Positions 1-10,441 are shown, numbered from the stretch's first letter. The stretch: 54,872 nucleotides of DNA from Neolecta irregularis DAH-3 (GCA_001929475.1 LXFE01000464.1:1-54872), one strand, 5' to 3'. Notes: a model not told the origin generated them from the sequence alone. Made by a program: numbers and translations.

Positions 1-104
1 CTCCACGACGAGGAGTAGCAGCAGTAGTCGTGCTGCAAGACCTCCACGACGAGGAGTAGTCGTGCTGCAAGACCTCCACGACGAGGAGTAGTCGTGCTTC
101 AAGC
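1..104. repeat. Short tandem repeat, 32-bp unit, about three copies
   Basis: Three consecutive copies of a unit beginning CCTCCACGACGAGGAGTAGT occupy 1-40, 41-72 and 73-104. The first copy is cut by the window edge and carries a 9-nt CAG/AGT-type insertion; the third has diverged at its 3' end. The 32-nt period is not a multiple of three, so a coding repeat is unlikely. It lies just past the 3' end of COX23, and the array may extend to the left of the window. Confidence 0.85.
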
Positions 105-149
105 CTGCTTCAAGGCGATCGCCAATCATGTAAATTACTCATCGCCTAA

Positions 150-530
150 TTACAACTCCCCGTTCAGCCGCGCTTGCCGGCGCTGATGCGTCTGTACTTT
201 AGCCCCGTCTGCCCCGCCCATTACCCATTTCTGCTTGCACTCCCGGTACGCCTGGAAGTACTCGCTGCATTTCGTCTTGTCCCAGTTGTGGACCCGCACA
301 CACTTGTAGCTCGCCTTCGCCGCCTCCGAACACGGATCGTAAAACTCGCTAGCCTGCTTCTCCCGGAACCTCTTCTGCCTTTAAATATCCCCTCAAACCC
401 GCTTACCTTGATCTCCGCATTCCCCGGATCTGGTCTCAGTCTACATAACATGCAATATACCTTTGTAGTCTATTGGAGCGGGTAGACTCGAGTCCGTCGT
501 GCTAATCGGTTCCGTCCAGCGACGAGTCAT
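150..530 (-). CDS. COX23: Cytochrome c oxidase assembly factor COX23 (twin CX9C protein)
   Basis: This small protein (105 aa) has three exons: 530-461, 429-407 and 374-150. The introns are 31 nt (430-460) and 32 nt (375-406), and the middle exon is only 23 nt. Exon 3 contains FYDPCSEAAKASYKC and, downstream, CSEYFQAYREC, which form two CX9C motifs as expected of a disulfide-bonded helical hairpin imported into the mitochondrial intermembrane space by the Mia40 relay. The FYDPC...AYRECK spacing is typical of COX23, which helps assemble cytochrome oxidase, probably in copper handling. The ATG at 530 is the only start that keeps the spliced frame. No single uninterrupted ORF shows this gene because the introns shift the frame twice. 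The family call is strong; the first intron is slightly less certain. Confidence 0.85.
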
Positions 531-1127
531 GGAATCAGGGAGCAGCGGGCCAATCTGAGTCGCGGTCCGAGGTTGGCGTTCCAACCTCACCCACGACCTC
601 ACCCACGACCTCACCACATATACCTCACTACCCACATCAAGCTGACACTGATCTATATCACATGACAAGACCAAAAACTAGACAGCATACAACCACCGAT
701 TATACAGAATCTTCCCAAGCGACAGAACCAGAGTATACAACATCGCCCCTCATTCTGAACCTAGCAACCTTGATTCCTTTCACAAGCTAATCTCGGAACT
801 AAAAGGTCCCTTCAATATTTCATAATCTGATGGAAAGCAACCTCCACCACCCGTCGGAAAAAGCGTCGTCAAGACGTCAAGAATGAGTTTACTGGTTCAA
901 TACAAGATATCCACGTTCAATTGCAACAAGCTATAGACCAGAAATATCTCAAATTGCATGGCACATTTTCGGTTTCACTAACAACAGGGAACAAAAATGG
1001 ACAAATCGAATAGAGAAAATACAACATTTGATGATGCAAAGGAGACAATCAGAAGAGAAAATGGGAAAAGCTCAAGAACGCCTAGAAATGGCTGTTGCTA
1101 AACTTGAGTGTGCACTCGCTGGTGTTT
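531..1127. other. Gene-free stretch, COX23 to minisatellite
   Basis: I see no convincing coding exon here. It holds the COX23 upstream region, with a short imperfect direct repeat (CACCCACGACCTCACCCACG, about 588-607), and a purine-rich segment at 990-1100. No tRNA or other RNA gene was recognised. Confidence 0.5.
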
Positions 1128-1352
1128 AGAGGTTGCTTATTGTTGTCATTACGAGTTGCTTATTTCATTACGAGTTGCTTATTTTGTCATTACGAGTGCT
1201 TATTGTTGTCATTACGAGTTGCTTATTGTTGTCATTACGAGTTGCTTATTTCATTACGAGTTGCTTATTGTTGTCATTACGAGTTGCTTGTTGTCATTAC
1301 GAGTTGCTTATTGTTGTCATTACGAGTGCTTATTTCATTACGAGTGCTTATC
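1128..1352. repeat. Minisatellite of GTTGCTTATTGTTGTCATTACGA units
   Basis: About ten imperfect copies of a roughly 23-nt unit lie head to tail. Shortened variants lack the GTTG block (TTATTTCATTACGAG) or lose one base of the leading GTTGC. All three forward frames stay open through the array, producing false ORFs made of Leu/Val/Ile/Tyr-rich repeats. The array sits just downstream of THOC5 (which ends at 1415) in a region with no other gene. Confidence 0.9.
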
Positions 1353-1414
1353 TTTATGTCATTTATCCGAAACTGTCGTGAAAATAAAGATACATCAGAA
1401 ATAACGATACATCA

Positions 1415-2100
1415 TTAATACTTTTCAAAGACTTTCTCAATAGGACCAGCACTCTACACATCAAAAACACGCACATTGACGACAAACCTCGATGAACGCT
1501 TGCAACTGTTTATCCAACCGTTCCAATTCCTCTTTCCGCTGTTTATTCTCCTGAATCAAAGATGCTCTCTTCTGAGCCAGTTCCTTTCGATGCTTATCTA
1601 ATCGTTCCCGCTCACTGATTTCATGATTTAGACGAGAAATCATCAGTTGATGAGGCGATAACTCACAATCTTGAGGATGCGAAATGAGATATTCTTCTTC
1701 AGGGATAAGCGGGATACAAGTATATATCGAACTAACATTAGTATGATACTATTACAAGAGAATACGGAAATTCGCAACAATTCTTGATCTCACCTTTTAA
1801 ATATCCCTGTTCATAATACAAATTCTGTAACGATAATGATTGTCGATCTACTGCGATTTTCTCTTGTTCCACCTCTCCCTTTGTATCTTTTAAAAATCTA
1901 AATGTTTCTCGATCGCGACGACGAAGTTCATTGAGAGCAGATAATAAATGTCGTATAGGTGCTGTATAATGTTTCTGACCCGTGACTTTATCCGTCATGA
2001 TGATTTGGGTCGATCGACGTGCCACATCTGCGATTTCGAGACATGGGAGAAGAATAGGATGTGTGATCTCGGGATCTGTGACGGGTGATGTGCAAGACAT
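1415..2100 (-). CDS. THOC5: THO complex subunit THOC5 (FMIP family)
   Basis: This 205-aa protein has three exons (2100-1766, 1731-1488, 1453-1415) separated by two 34-nt introns (1732-1765, 1454-1487). The THO complex couples transcription to mRNA export in the nucleus. The spliced product has the FMIP/THOC5 order: a helical LNELRRRDRETFRFLK segment, then LQNLYYEQGYLKGEI, then IPLIPEEEYL, PHQLMISRLNHEI, and a charged coiled coil ending in GPIEKVFEKY. The motif 'LQNLLYE...LKxEI...PEEE...HQLxxxRL' is diagnostic of the family. Splicing is needed to join CEFP to SIYT and to reach the true C-terminus. The fungal form is shorter than animal THOC5 (about 680 aa), as expected. The start is the first in-frame ATG, and the stop lies 63 nt from the minisatellite. 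Confidence 0.85.
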
Positions 2101-2332
2101 TATTAGGACGGTGGTTGATTACTACCACTTGTTACTATTAAGCTCAGCGGCGAACGACCGACACCCTTCAAGTATTGAACCGGGATAATCCTTCATCAAT
2201 ATTCATGTTCTGTTATAGCACAGTTGGAGAAAGAACTTGTATTATTACACGGGCAGGGGTATATGTGTCTATTCAGTTTATATAAGCATAAATTAGAATC
2301 ATTTTATCAACAAACGTTCAGCAGCTAAACGA

Positions 2333-3785
2333 TCAGAATACATTTCCTTGCCAGGGCATACCACTCTCGCTACAGACATAAATAATATCAGATTTTTTGA
2401 ACCCATTAAAGTTACTAACAAGTCAATTTTGTAAACTCGCAAGGACAAAGATACCTTGCTGCACAAATTGTGTAAGCTCCCATATTTTCCCAGACAAGCC
2501 AATCTCCAACGTCTAAAGCATATGGTAAATAACATTTGTCTGAAATGCAATCAAGTGCATCACAAGTTGGTCCCCAGATCGAGCATTTAACTTTCTTGGG
2601 AGCGGCAGGATCGTGATCGAAGGAATTGTTGTGATAAAGCACACGAGGGAGAGGATGTGTATGGTCGTAAAGGATACAGTTGAAGGATCCGTAGACGCCA
2701 TCGTTGACATAATCTAGAAATTAAAAAAACTCTCAAAAGATGATACACATAAAGGATCGATCTCCAGAGTCTGTCTCGTTAATTTCATCGGGTATACTTT
2801 TAACAGTTCGTCGAGCGATAATATTTGTAGCCAAGGTAAACGCTGTAGCAACCATAAACCGACCTGGTTCCGCAATAACTCGGACGTGTGCCGGAAAGTA
2901 TTTATCAACTTCTGGACCTAAAACTCTTGCAATTTCTTGAAAGTTGTCATGTTTAAATCCTCCGCCAACATCCAACAATTGAAAGTCAAATCCAATCGCC
3001 TTGGCTTCGTCAAAAACACGTCGTGCTCGAAAGATGGCATCGATAAATGCACTGGCGTCCCATAAACCGCTTCCAACATGAAAACTAACCCCAACAACAT
3101 CGACACCGAGTTCCTTGGCGAGTTGGAGAAGATCACAAGTAACCTCCAAAGGAGCACCGTATTTAAGCCCGAGACGACATACACTCTTACTGTCATCCGC
3201 CAAAATTCGAAGAAGGAGCTTGGCAGTTGGAAAGAGGCGCTTAATCTTATAAAGTTCCTCGGCATTGTCGAATGTCATCATGCGGACATTACAGGACTCT
3301 GCGAACCGAATGTGAGAGGCGGCTTTACATGGATTCGCATAGACTATTAGATCTGCAGATATCCCTGCTCTCAGGGACGCTTGAATCTCAGCTTTCGAAG
3401 CACAATCGACTCCCGCTCCAAGAGAGGCAAAGAGTTTGAGAACCATCGGATCGGGGTTACATTTGACAGCTGATTTGTCAATTATGATCTGAAACTTGAA
3501 CTTGCCATAGAAAGGGATAATTCTGGGGAGCTCCCGCTTCCATTGAAGATACTGGCGATAGACTTCCCCCAAGTCACCCACAAGGAATGAATTTTCTCCA
3601 TCAGTCTCACAAAATTCCACGTCAGTACGAATTCGTTTCTTCAAGGCGTCCATCACGACATGTTGAGACTGGGTGCTTTTGATTGGCTGAGACCGTGCTT
3701 TCGAGTACTGCCCCGATTCCGAGAAGCGATCCGGCCTCGTGAAATGTGAAAGGACAGACAAGATAGATTCAACTTTCAAAGCCAT
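2333..3785 (-). CDS. SPE1: Ornithine decarboxylase
   Basis: This PLP-dependent enzyme (459 aa) converts ornithine to putrescine, the first step of polyamine synthesis in the cytosol. Exons are 3785-2747, 2713-2455 and 2414-2333; introns are 33 nt (2714-2746) and 40 nt (2415-2454). Visible fold-III decarboxylase motifs are the PLP lysine in [37 protein letters not shown] and AEPGRFMV in the barrel. In the C-terminal domain [14 protein letters not shown] and WGPTCDALD carry the second-subunit active-site cysteine and aspartate. ATG 3785 is chosen because it has purine at -3 and G at +4; the frame upstream to 3842 has no ATG. The N-terminal 45 residues before the catalytic domain are Ser-rich. 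The FMYY|VNDG junction fixes intron 1 exactly. Confidence 0.95.
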
Positions 3786-4752
3786 TGATCGCAGAGAGAA
3801 GATAAGGGTGAGAAATTTATCTCGATAAGCCGAAATTTTCAAATTTTCCTCAGGGCGAGAAAGACACTTACCCGAGGCACCCGGAAGGCTTCTTTTATAT
3901 TGGTGCGGATTATGTATTATCCCGAAAGCTTGTTCGCAGAAGACAGAATCCAGAGAGATGAATAACTAGCAGTTGAAATGTTCTATTGGTGTGATGTGCG
4001 ACTCAAGACTAGGTTGGAATGGTCAGGTAGGCTAACCTGTAGTTACGTAATTTTACCGACACGAGATCGTCCCTTGAGGAATCCGCTACCTTGTTGGAGA
4101 GGAAGGCTTGCGTCACTTGGGAGAGTATCCTCGAGACTTGTACTTGTTATCAAGCTAGCGGTGCTACCTGCTCAGGTGACCCTTAATATGATATATCTGC
4201 TGAGTGAGATAATATCAACTCGTATTGATATCCAGATAAGACTAATTGCGCCAGGCTCTACCTATATATATATACGGGCGGGCCTCAGATGTCTCATCGT
4301 TTCTGTCCCCCTCTTACGGATTAGGAATATTTCCCTGATCAAGGTCCGCTTCCCCCGATTGGGAGAGCACCACCCGTCGTCTGCTTCCTCCAGGCCGATC
4401 CAGCCGGTACTGCCGTGTGGGGGATGGGACTTGGTAGTCCTCACAATACTGATCAAAAAATGATAATAAATGAGTTATATTAGCGCGGGTCAGGCGTAAA
4501 GAATCGGAATGAAAGTAAATGATGATGATGAAAAAAAATAGAACAAGCTTTCCTTAGCAGGTCATGCGAATAATAAGGAATCAACTGTTCAGTCCTTCAA
4601 GAACTAGACTCTGGGCTCGAATGAATGCAAGGCCCTTCCAAGTGCAAACTAAAATATTCAGGGATCTGTACCATGCAATCTATCAAACAGTCGGGATAGA
4701 ATATGCAGACCGTCTTTCAGCTTGAAAAAACAAAAATGAGAAATGAATCATG
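3786..4752. other. Gene-free stretch upstream of ornithine decarboxylase
   Basis: No supported coding region. This is the promoter and leader side of ornithine decarboxylase and the 3' flank of the next minus gene. It contains a (TA)n tract at about 4261-4273 and GATGATGATG followed by an A-run near 4521-4538. A plus-strand ORF at 3978-4463 shows no recognisable domain and is probably chance. Confidence 0.5.
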
Positions 4753-6254
4753 CTACGGGATCGAGGCTCTTCTTTTAGTTTCCGGGTAGTTGCGCGGATT
4801 CCGAGGGATAGGCATCATTGCATCGACTGAAGGGAACAGATAACTGCACTTCGGGCAAGTTATATCACGAAAATCCGGGCTCGCGGGCGTCTTGGGCATC
4901 TCAATCGACGGAAAACTCATCCTTTTATATTTTTGGAATGACTTTGCAGAATCGTGTAATGATCGTTCTGATAATTGGGCGGATTGAGGATATGTCTTTG
5001 GAAAGGCGGAACAGTAGAGCTGAGAGTCTGTTGAGTATCCATATGGGTATAGGCCTTCGCGATAGGTGGGTTTGGGTACAGAATTTCGGACAGGAGCATG
5101 CGAGTATGCGCCTTTTCGAGGATACGCTGCACCATGTGCTACTAGTTCTGAATTGAACGATTCGGACCTTGTCGGACGACGACGATGTTTGTGGGCACCT
5201 TCCCGGAATGGAATGAAAGATCCCGTCGGTTCTGATTGGACGAGCTTTACTCTCCGAGACATCTCACCAAAGTGTGAAATTGAATTCGTAGGAACACTTC
5301 GATGTCTGCCTACTTTCGATTGAGGTAGAATTTGGCAGGAGCCATGTCGCAGAGTGGCATTCAAATGATTATCATCGCCCGCGGAGAAACTTCCACTGGG
5401 AGAAGTATCATCCGTATTTCTTTCCTCGCGTCCTTGGCGTTTTTGTGAAGACTGACTGCTGGAGGAAATCCCTGAACGTCCGTGGTACTGAGTATCGTCA
5501 TCCGAAATCCAAGAAATTCGATTTCGGTTCGACCGAGCACGAATAGCGGTCTGTCTCCAATATTTCGCGCTATTATTCCTGGAAAGTCTAGTGCTTCCGT
5601 CTTTGTCCTCAGTTTCCCTAGCGCAAACATACGAAGATAGGGGAATGTTATTCCTATCGATATCTTCGGATAAAGGAGTGGACTTTGGTGCATCCCGAGC
5701 ACCGTTGGATGGATTTAAGATATCTATATTCTTGCCTTCAGTTCGGTAGAGGATAGGATTGTTACATCAACATTGACCCATGGTTCTTCCCCTTGAAAAG
5801 TATGCTGTTGTATTGATTGACCAACCGGACTTGAAATCGGCGAGTCCGTTTGGACATTTGTTACTCTTAAGGAACCGCGTTTGAAGGCGCCCATATTTAC
5901 GAATGAAGGCGAATTCGATGAATAAGGATTCGACTCAGAGGTACGAAAGATTTGTTGCGGTAAAGGAATAATATCCTCTCCTGCGACATATTCTTCATTT
6001 TCGATATTCGAACGGGAGGTTTCAATTTGGATGGAAGTTCCTGCTGGTCTTGCTTCACGATAGAACGCAGAATCGATGTTGACGTCCGAACGTTTGAAAA
6101 GCGGCAATTGAACTTGGTCATCCGAACTCAAGCTACTCCTTCTTTCTCTCACAGATTTCTTGGATCTACAAAGAATAAATTTGTGCGGATTAGCAAACCG
6201 CTTGTGTGGAGGCTTCGAAATTGTTGACTTTTGCTGTGAGAGTGACGATCCCAT
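4753..6254 (-). CDS. Unrecognised protein with N-myristoylation-type start
   Basis: I model 477 aa from three exons: 6254-6199, 6165-5766 and 5730-4753. The protein starts MGSSLSQQKS, a good fit to the N-myristoylation consensus (Gly2, Ser6), suggesting membrane attachment. Most of it is Ser/Arg-rich and looks disordered. The C-terminus has ITCPKCSYLFPSVDAMMP, a single CxxC that could bind metal only with help from elsewhere. The 35-nt intron (5731-5765, GT..AG) is needed to join two open frames. The 33-nt intron (6166-6198) has good borders and a GCTAAT branch-like site but no stop, so both spliced and retained forms are in frame. I recognise no family. It lies between ornithine decarboxylase and PRE4, with no evident functional link. 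Confidence 0.6.
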
Positions 6255-6946
6255 CTTCGAACCTTCGCATCTAGGACAGTGCTCAACTGTCTATTATGTA
6301 CTCTGTGGTCAGGCCTTTATATAGTACCTGATGGTGAGACTTCGGGAACTATCCTGTTCCGATTGAGCAAAAGCAACATGAAAAGGAAAAAGCAAGGAAG
6401 CACCAAAAAACTTATATATAGAGGAACGAACGTGCATTTCTATGCCACAAGCGCCGAAGACTCCACCCGCAATTTGGGAACCAACGCTATCATTCCTACA
6501 TATCTCAAGCTCAGAAAGGGTCTGCAGTTGGTCTAATCTTGCGATATATTTAGCTACGGCTCTACCCCATTCTGATTCTAAAGAATGACTAAAAGACACC
6601 AAACCACAGGACCATCATCCTTTTCTTGGAATCTTAAAAGGCGATGATCCTGCAGTGCGAAATCTGACAGGTGCCTTCGATCATTAGGTTCAGAGAGCGA
6701 TTGAATCCCATGAATAAGCTAGTGAATGCAAGATAGGAACAGCAGATTGGCAATATTGATGTATGTGGTATTTAACTGCCATAGTACCATTTCAATAACA
6801 AAGAAAACACGCTTGCGAGTAGGGACGAATTGGGGATAGCAACAATTCTGCAGGGGCCGGATGATTAAGACTACCAACCTAAACAACAAGAATATTTGCA
6901 AATTGATGAGTTGCAGCACATCTTCTGATAAGACAATTGAATGTGC
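6255..6946. other. Unresolved stretch with weak minus-strand ORFs
   Basis: Between the myristoylation-type gene and PRE4 there are two minus-strand open frames, about 6309-6600 (around SEWGRAVAKYIARLDQLQ) and 6719-6919. Neither starts at an ATG, and no splice model joining them convinced me. They may be exons of an unrecognised small gene or chance. The stretch also contains the promoter of the minus gene that starts at 6254. Confidence 0.3.
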
Positions 6947-7988
6947 TCACACATTCTGAACACCATATCTAGAAGCGATTGTTAGACAACATCCTCAAAT
7001 AAGAAAGAATATGCATACCCTTTGATCATGTCTGCAAACTTCCATTCTGTTTGAACTAGTTGATTTTTCTCGATCTTCACTCCTTCGCTTGTAATAGATG
7101 CAACAGTAAACTATACTGCGTCAGGAAACCGAAAAAAGTGCTGAATAAACCTTGTTCAAACTTCTCGCATCTCGATAATAAAGAGCTTGCATACAACTGT
7201 TCAGAATTTTCCGAGCCTCTTGCTCCAGAATTTCATTTTCCCTACCATCAATGTACTTGCGGAGAAGAGGCATTGCAATATGGGCCCCGAAACCGGTAGC
7301 TAATGTAGGTGCTTTGAATGATGTTCCCAGTAAGTCCACATACGCAAGAAACCTTGCTGCTTGAGTTCTATTTATGTGACGCGACTTACGGTTCCCCCTT
7401 TTCTAGCCCTGCAACCAGTAGGCTGTTCCAAAGTGGATTGATTTTCGTACGTCGATTGTACATGACTCTGCAAAGATATTCATAGATGTTTTTGGTGGAA
7501 AGTTTCTGTCCATCCGTAGCGTAGCTTTCGGTAATCCTGGATCAAGATTAAAAAAATCAAGCTCAGAGCGGGCCGTACAAAAGGTTGCTTAGCAATTCTG
7601 AGATGTACTGAAAATCGGATATATCCCCGCCTGCTGCTACGACAGTTTCGTCGCCGGCCTGCAAGATACGCTCCACGTCCTTGAATCTCGCCAACGATCC
7701 ATAAGATGCTATAGGTTTTAGAATATTACGAATTGATAAGACCTAGATACCCAAGTTATCTGCGGCGAGCATCACTCCTCCTTTGAACTTTAATCCAAGC
7801 ACAGAAGTACCGGTGACAATTGGGCTTTGTGTATGCTGCACCGCATCTTCAAGTTGTTTTGGCTTGACAGACGGTTCAATGAATGAATATAGATCGTCCC
7901 GTGGGCGGCCCCATTGTTCAGGAAAATGGTTCATTTCAACCAATTTTGTGGTGGGATTTGATTGATGACGACTGCTCGAAATAGTCAT
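6947..7988 (-). CDS. PRE4: 20S proteasome subunit beta-7 (PRE4/PSMB4)
   Basis: The gene has six exons (7988-7751, 7708-7579, 7536-7390, 7352-7151, 7110-7019, 6968-6947) and encodes 276 aa. Introns are 42, 42, 37, 40 and 50 nt. It is a non-catalytic beta subunit of the 20S core. Family marks are the propeptide-like N-terminus; TGTSVLGLKFKGGVMLAADN; then ASYGSLARFKDVERI across intron 1; GGDISDFQYI; RRTKINPLWNSLLVAG; FLAYVDLLGTSFKAPTLATG across intron 3; and MPLLRKYID. The DNLxSYGS and YVDxLG motifs separate beta-7 from other beta subunits. The last exon encodes only YGVQNV and the stop. The residue aligned with the catalytic Thr of active subunits is part of a longer N-terminal extension, as in known beta-7 proteins. 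Confidence 0.92.
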
Positions 7989-8067
7989 AAGAAAAACTTC
8001 AACTAAAAATGCTACAACATACAGAAAATGTTCTCCGTATTTCTAATATAATGACTAAGATGATGAA

Positions 8068-8381
8068 TCAGAAATGCTGAATGTTTGATCAGGAGCAGTG
8101 GAAAGACAAAGCCCTACCGTATTAACCCTGCCGATGATGGCGAGATGCGCTTCCTCTGCTCCTGGTGCATCTGACTTCAGGATACCGGATGGATACGGAG
8201 CCAAGGAACCCTTGGCATTTTAGCCAGCGAGAGTGTCATTCATCGCAGATTCACGTACATATTCCAACAGCTCATTCGGCTCTTGTTCGAACCGATCCAA
8301 TCCCTTTGCTATTATCTGTATTTTCTGCGCCGATTCCTGCATATAGTCCAGAATATCTTGGTAGGTCTCGAGGAATGTTTC
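8068..8381 (-). CDS. Small unrecognised spliced ORF, 5' end unresolved
   Basis: Three exons are supported by splice signals: 8381-8259, 8210-8127 and 8076-8068. The introns are 48 nt (8211-8258, GTACGT...GCTAAAATGCCAAG) and 50 nt (8077-8126). The first exon encodes an amphipathic helix around TYQDILDYMQESAQKIQ and RFEQEPNELLEY; the second encodes GSLAPYPSGILKSD and GAEEAHLAIIGR, and the last adds HF. An ATG at 8342 would give 58 aa. The frame is open back to a possible acceptor at 8382, so a 5' exon in 8400-8600 is likely but I could not place it. I recognise no family. The alternative is that this is chance, but the helix and clean splice sites argue otherwise. Confidence 0.4.
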
Positions 8382-8606
8382 CTAGCGCAAGTGCCGAGAG
8401 GCGTGGAGTGGGTGCCGAGGCTTGGCGTGGCTGTGGGAGCAGTGCATCCGGAAGTCTCTACTACCAAAAGCAGCCCAGGCTTGGCACACCTCGTTTGGCT
8501 CCACGGCATTCCTTGGATAATCACTGCAATGTCTCCAGCTGTACTTGGCACTCTCCATTGCATCTCGCGGCTATAATCCAAGCGATACACTCATCTTCGC
8601 CTACAC

Positions 8607-9953
8607 ATGAGATTCGTCTCTCACTTTTATACATCTCTCCTCATCGTGAGTTGTGCAATCGTCACCTTGTGGCTATACTTCGGTTCTTCCATCCGGTCTA
8701 CATCTTGGAATCCACGTCAGTCAACCAAACAATCCCCGCGGTTCGTGCTACCAGACTTCGAATACGAACACCCGCATTACGGACCAATCTCAGAGCAAGA
8801 AGAAGCGGCTTTAATGGCAACCCCAGGCCCTGGCACTTGGACGATAGACTATTCCGAATACAAGTCTTTTCCCCTAACCGCACACCAATACCGAGAGACG
8901 GTACAGAAATCATACGAACTACAGCAAAAGATCGGCGGGAACCATATGCACATGAATTTTTGGAAAGCCGACGCATCCTTTCAAGATATCGCACACAATG
9001 AAGATCCTAATATTTGTGAATCGAGTATATCATATCTTCTTGGAGATGATGTTACAGGGTTAGCCCGTCAACTTACTGGGTTGTTTATGAGCGCTGGTCT
9101 AGCAATTGCTACAAACAGAACATTTCACATCATTGAAAAGGATTGGGCTTGGGGACAGTGGACAGATTATTTTCAAGAGTATAAACCGAATTGCCACGTA
9201 CCGCCCGACGAATTAGTCGCATATCCACAGCACACGCGGCACTGGGTTATCACTGAAAATACCTGGAAAACGGTGTATACTCATAATTTCAGAAACACCT
9301 ATGAGGATTTATCACAAAAAGGCGTCTTGCGACAAAAGGCAATATTTCAAATGGTTATTGACGGAATTGACCTTTTGTTACATCTCAATAACGATGTTGA
9401 GGGAATATATCGATCTGAGCAAGATGGTATCTTGAAGCAAATTGGATCGGATTTTCTCAGCGTACAGATTCGAAGCGGTGACAGTGTTCCGCGGATACCA
9501 TCAATACTCAGACCGATACCAGCTATAGAATCATATGAACAGCAGATCGGCTCTACTTGGTCACAAATATTTCCCGACATACCCAATCCTACTCTGGCTG
9601 TCATTTCAGATGACTTAGACGCTATAAAGTCAATAAGAAGAAGCAATAGCTCTTTCAAAGCCGTACAACCATTCGAGAAGACGCAAACAGATCTCTTTCC
9701 TCGCCGCTCTGGCTCTGGGGGTGTGTTCTTGGACAAAGTAAGTGAGATGTCGATGGAAGATCGGAAGAAGCTTGCCAAAAAAATACTCGTCAGACTAGCC
9801 ATTGCAAAAGAAGGGAAGGCTGTGATTTGCAGGTCTACCAGCCATGCTTGTCGATTGCTTGCAAGTATGATGGGATGGCAACGCGCAATTTTAGACCAGA
9901 AGTGGATCAGTTTAGAAGTTTATAGTTGGAGAGTACCAGAATTTAGGGAATAG
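8607..9953 (+). CDS. Type II membrane protein, fucosyltransferase-like
   Basis: This is a single-exon gene of 448 aa. A short basic N-terminus (MRFVSHF) is followed by one hydrophobic segment at about residues 8-27, typical of a Golgi signal anchor with a luminal catalytic domain. The segment DFLSVQIRSGDSV (about residues 280-292) resembles motif I (HxRxxD-like) of GDP-fucose-using GT23/O-fucosyltransferase enzymes, and ICRSTSHACRLLASMMG near the end resembles their later SxxS/nucleotide-binding motif. Candidate N-glycosylation sites are NRTF and NSSF. I infer a glycosyltransferase of the fucosyltransferase superfamily; donor and acceptor are unknown. The ATG at 8607 directly precedes the anchor. 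It is divergent from the small minus ORF at 8068-8381. Confidence 0.6.
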   Translation: MRFVSHFYTSLLIVSCAIVTLWLYFGSSIRSTSWNPRQSTKQSPRFVLPDFEYEHPHYGPISEQEEAALMATPGPGTWTIDYSEYKSFPLTAHQYRETVQKSYELQQKIGGNHMHMNFWKADASFQDIAHNEDPNICESSISYLLGDDVTGLARQLTGLFMSAGLAIATNRTFHIIEKDWAWGQWTDYFQEYKPNCHVPPDELVAYPQHTRHWVITENTWKTVYTHNFRNTYEDLSQKGVLRQKAIFQMVIDGIDLLLHLNNDVEGIYRSEQDGILKQIGSDFLSVQIRSGDSVPRIPSILRPIPAIESYEQQIGSTWSQIFPDIPNPTLAVISDDLDAIKSIRRSNSSFKAVQPFEKTQTDLFPRRSGSGGVFLDKVSEMSMEDRKKLAKKILVRLAIAKEGKAVICRSTSHACRLLASMMGWQRAILDQKWISLEVYSWRVPEFRE

Positions 9954-10201
9954 TGTTTTTGGAATGTTTTGTTAAATCTAGGTTTGTTTTATTGCATGGT
10001 TTTTTCAAGGCTCAATATGATCTGTAATTTCGATTAAGGTTGCGTTTTGTAGTCTCCACAAAAGAATATCATGGAATTCCGAAACGGAGAATATCCTGGG
10101 TTTTCTGAATACCACAACTTTATGATATTTCTCTTGTGATATTTCAGCCTACCATGTAAATTTCCGAGACCACTGTTTTTGCCACCATTCAACCCACCAC
10201 A

Positions 10202-10441
10202 ATGACACGAGCAAAATGGAACATAACTCAGGAACAAAATATGTTGAAGGCCTTACTTGATGAGGCAAAGGCTGGGAAAATGCCTGAAGAACTTATTCCA
10301 AGGCAAGGAAATTTGGTGATTATTCTTTTATTCAATCTGCTCTTTAAAATCGGGTATCGTACTAATACTCCGCAATACAATAGAAAAAGACTTCGGCCAG
10401 GTCGCGAAACTGCCAATATGATATTCAAAGCGTTGATCTAA
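10202..10441 (+). CDS. Short Myb/SANT-like ORF, possibly a gene fragment
   Basis: This ORF (79 aa) begins MTRAKWNITQEQNMLKALLD, which matches the first helix of the Myb/SANT-like domain found in fungal and plant proteins and in many Harbinger-type transposon accessory proteins (W...E...LL..L). The remaining helices are not recognisable in the continuous frame. A 30-nt stretch at 10356-10385 with GT..AG borders and a TACTAAT branch-like site could be an intron, but splicing it does not clearly restore the domain. I read it as either a small DNA-binding protein or the remnant of a larger or mobile gene. No terminal repeats were found beside it. Confidence 0.4.
   Translation: MTRAKWNITQEQNMLKALLDEAKAGKMPEELIPRQGNLVIILLFNLLFKIGYRTNTPQYNRKRLRPGRETANMIFKALI

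Noticed and set aside
174-485. Plus-strand ORF of 103 codons
   Set aside because: It starts at TTG and is antisense to the well-supported COX23 exons.
1095-1418. Three overlapping plus-strand ORFs of Leu/Val/Tyr-rich repeats
   Set aside because: They are the three reading frames of the minisatellite and have no conserved start or domain.
5361-5702. 113-codon minus-strand ORF
   Set aside because: It is an alternative frame of the third exon of the myristoylation-type gene, whose own frame is open throughout the region.
8165-9001. 278-codon plus-strand ORF overlapping the fucosyltransferase-like gene
   Set aside because: It lies in a different frame, is Arg/Ser/His-rich without a domain, and overlaps a gene with a clear membrane anchor and glycosyltransferase-like motifs.
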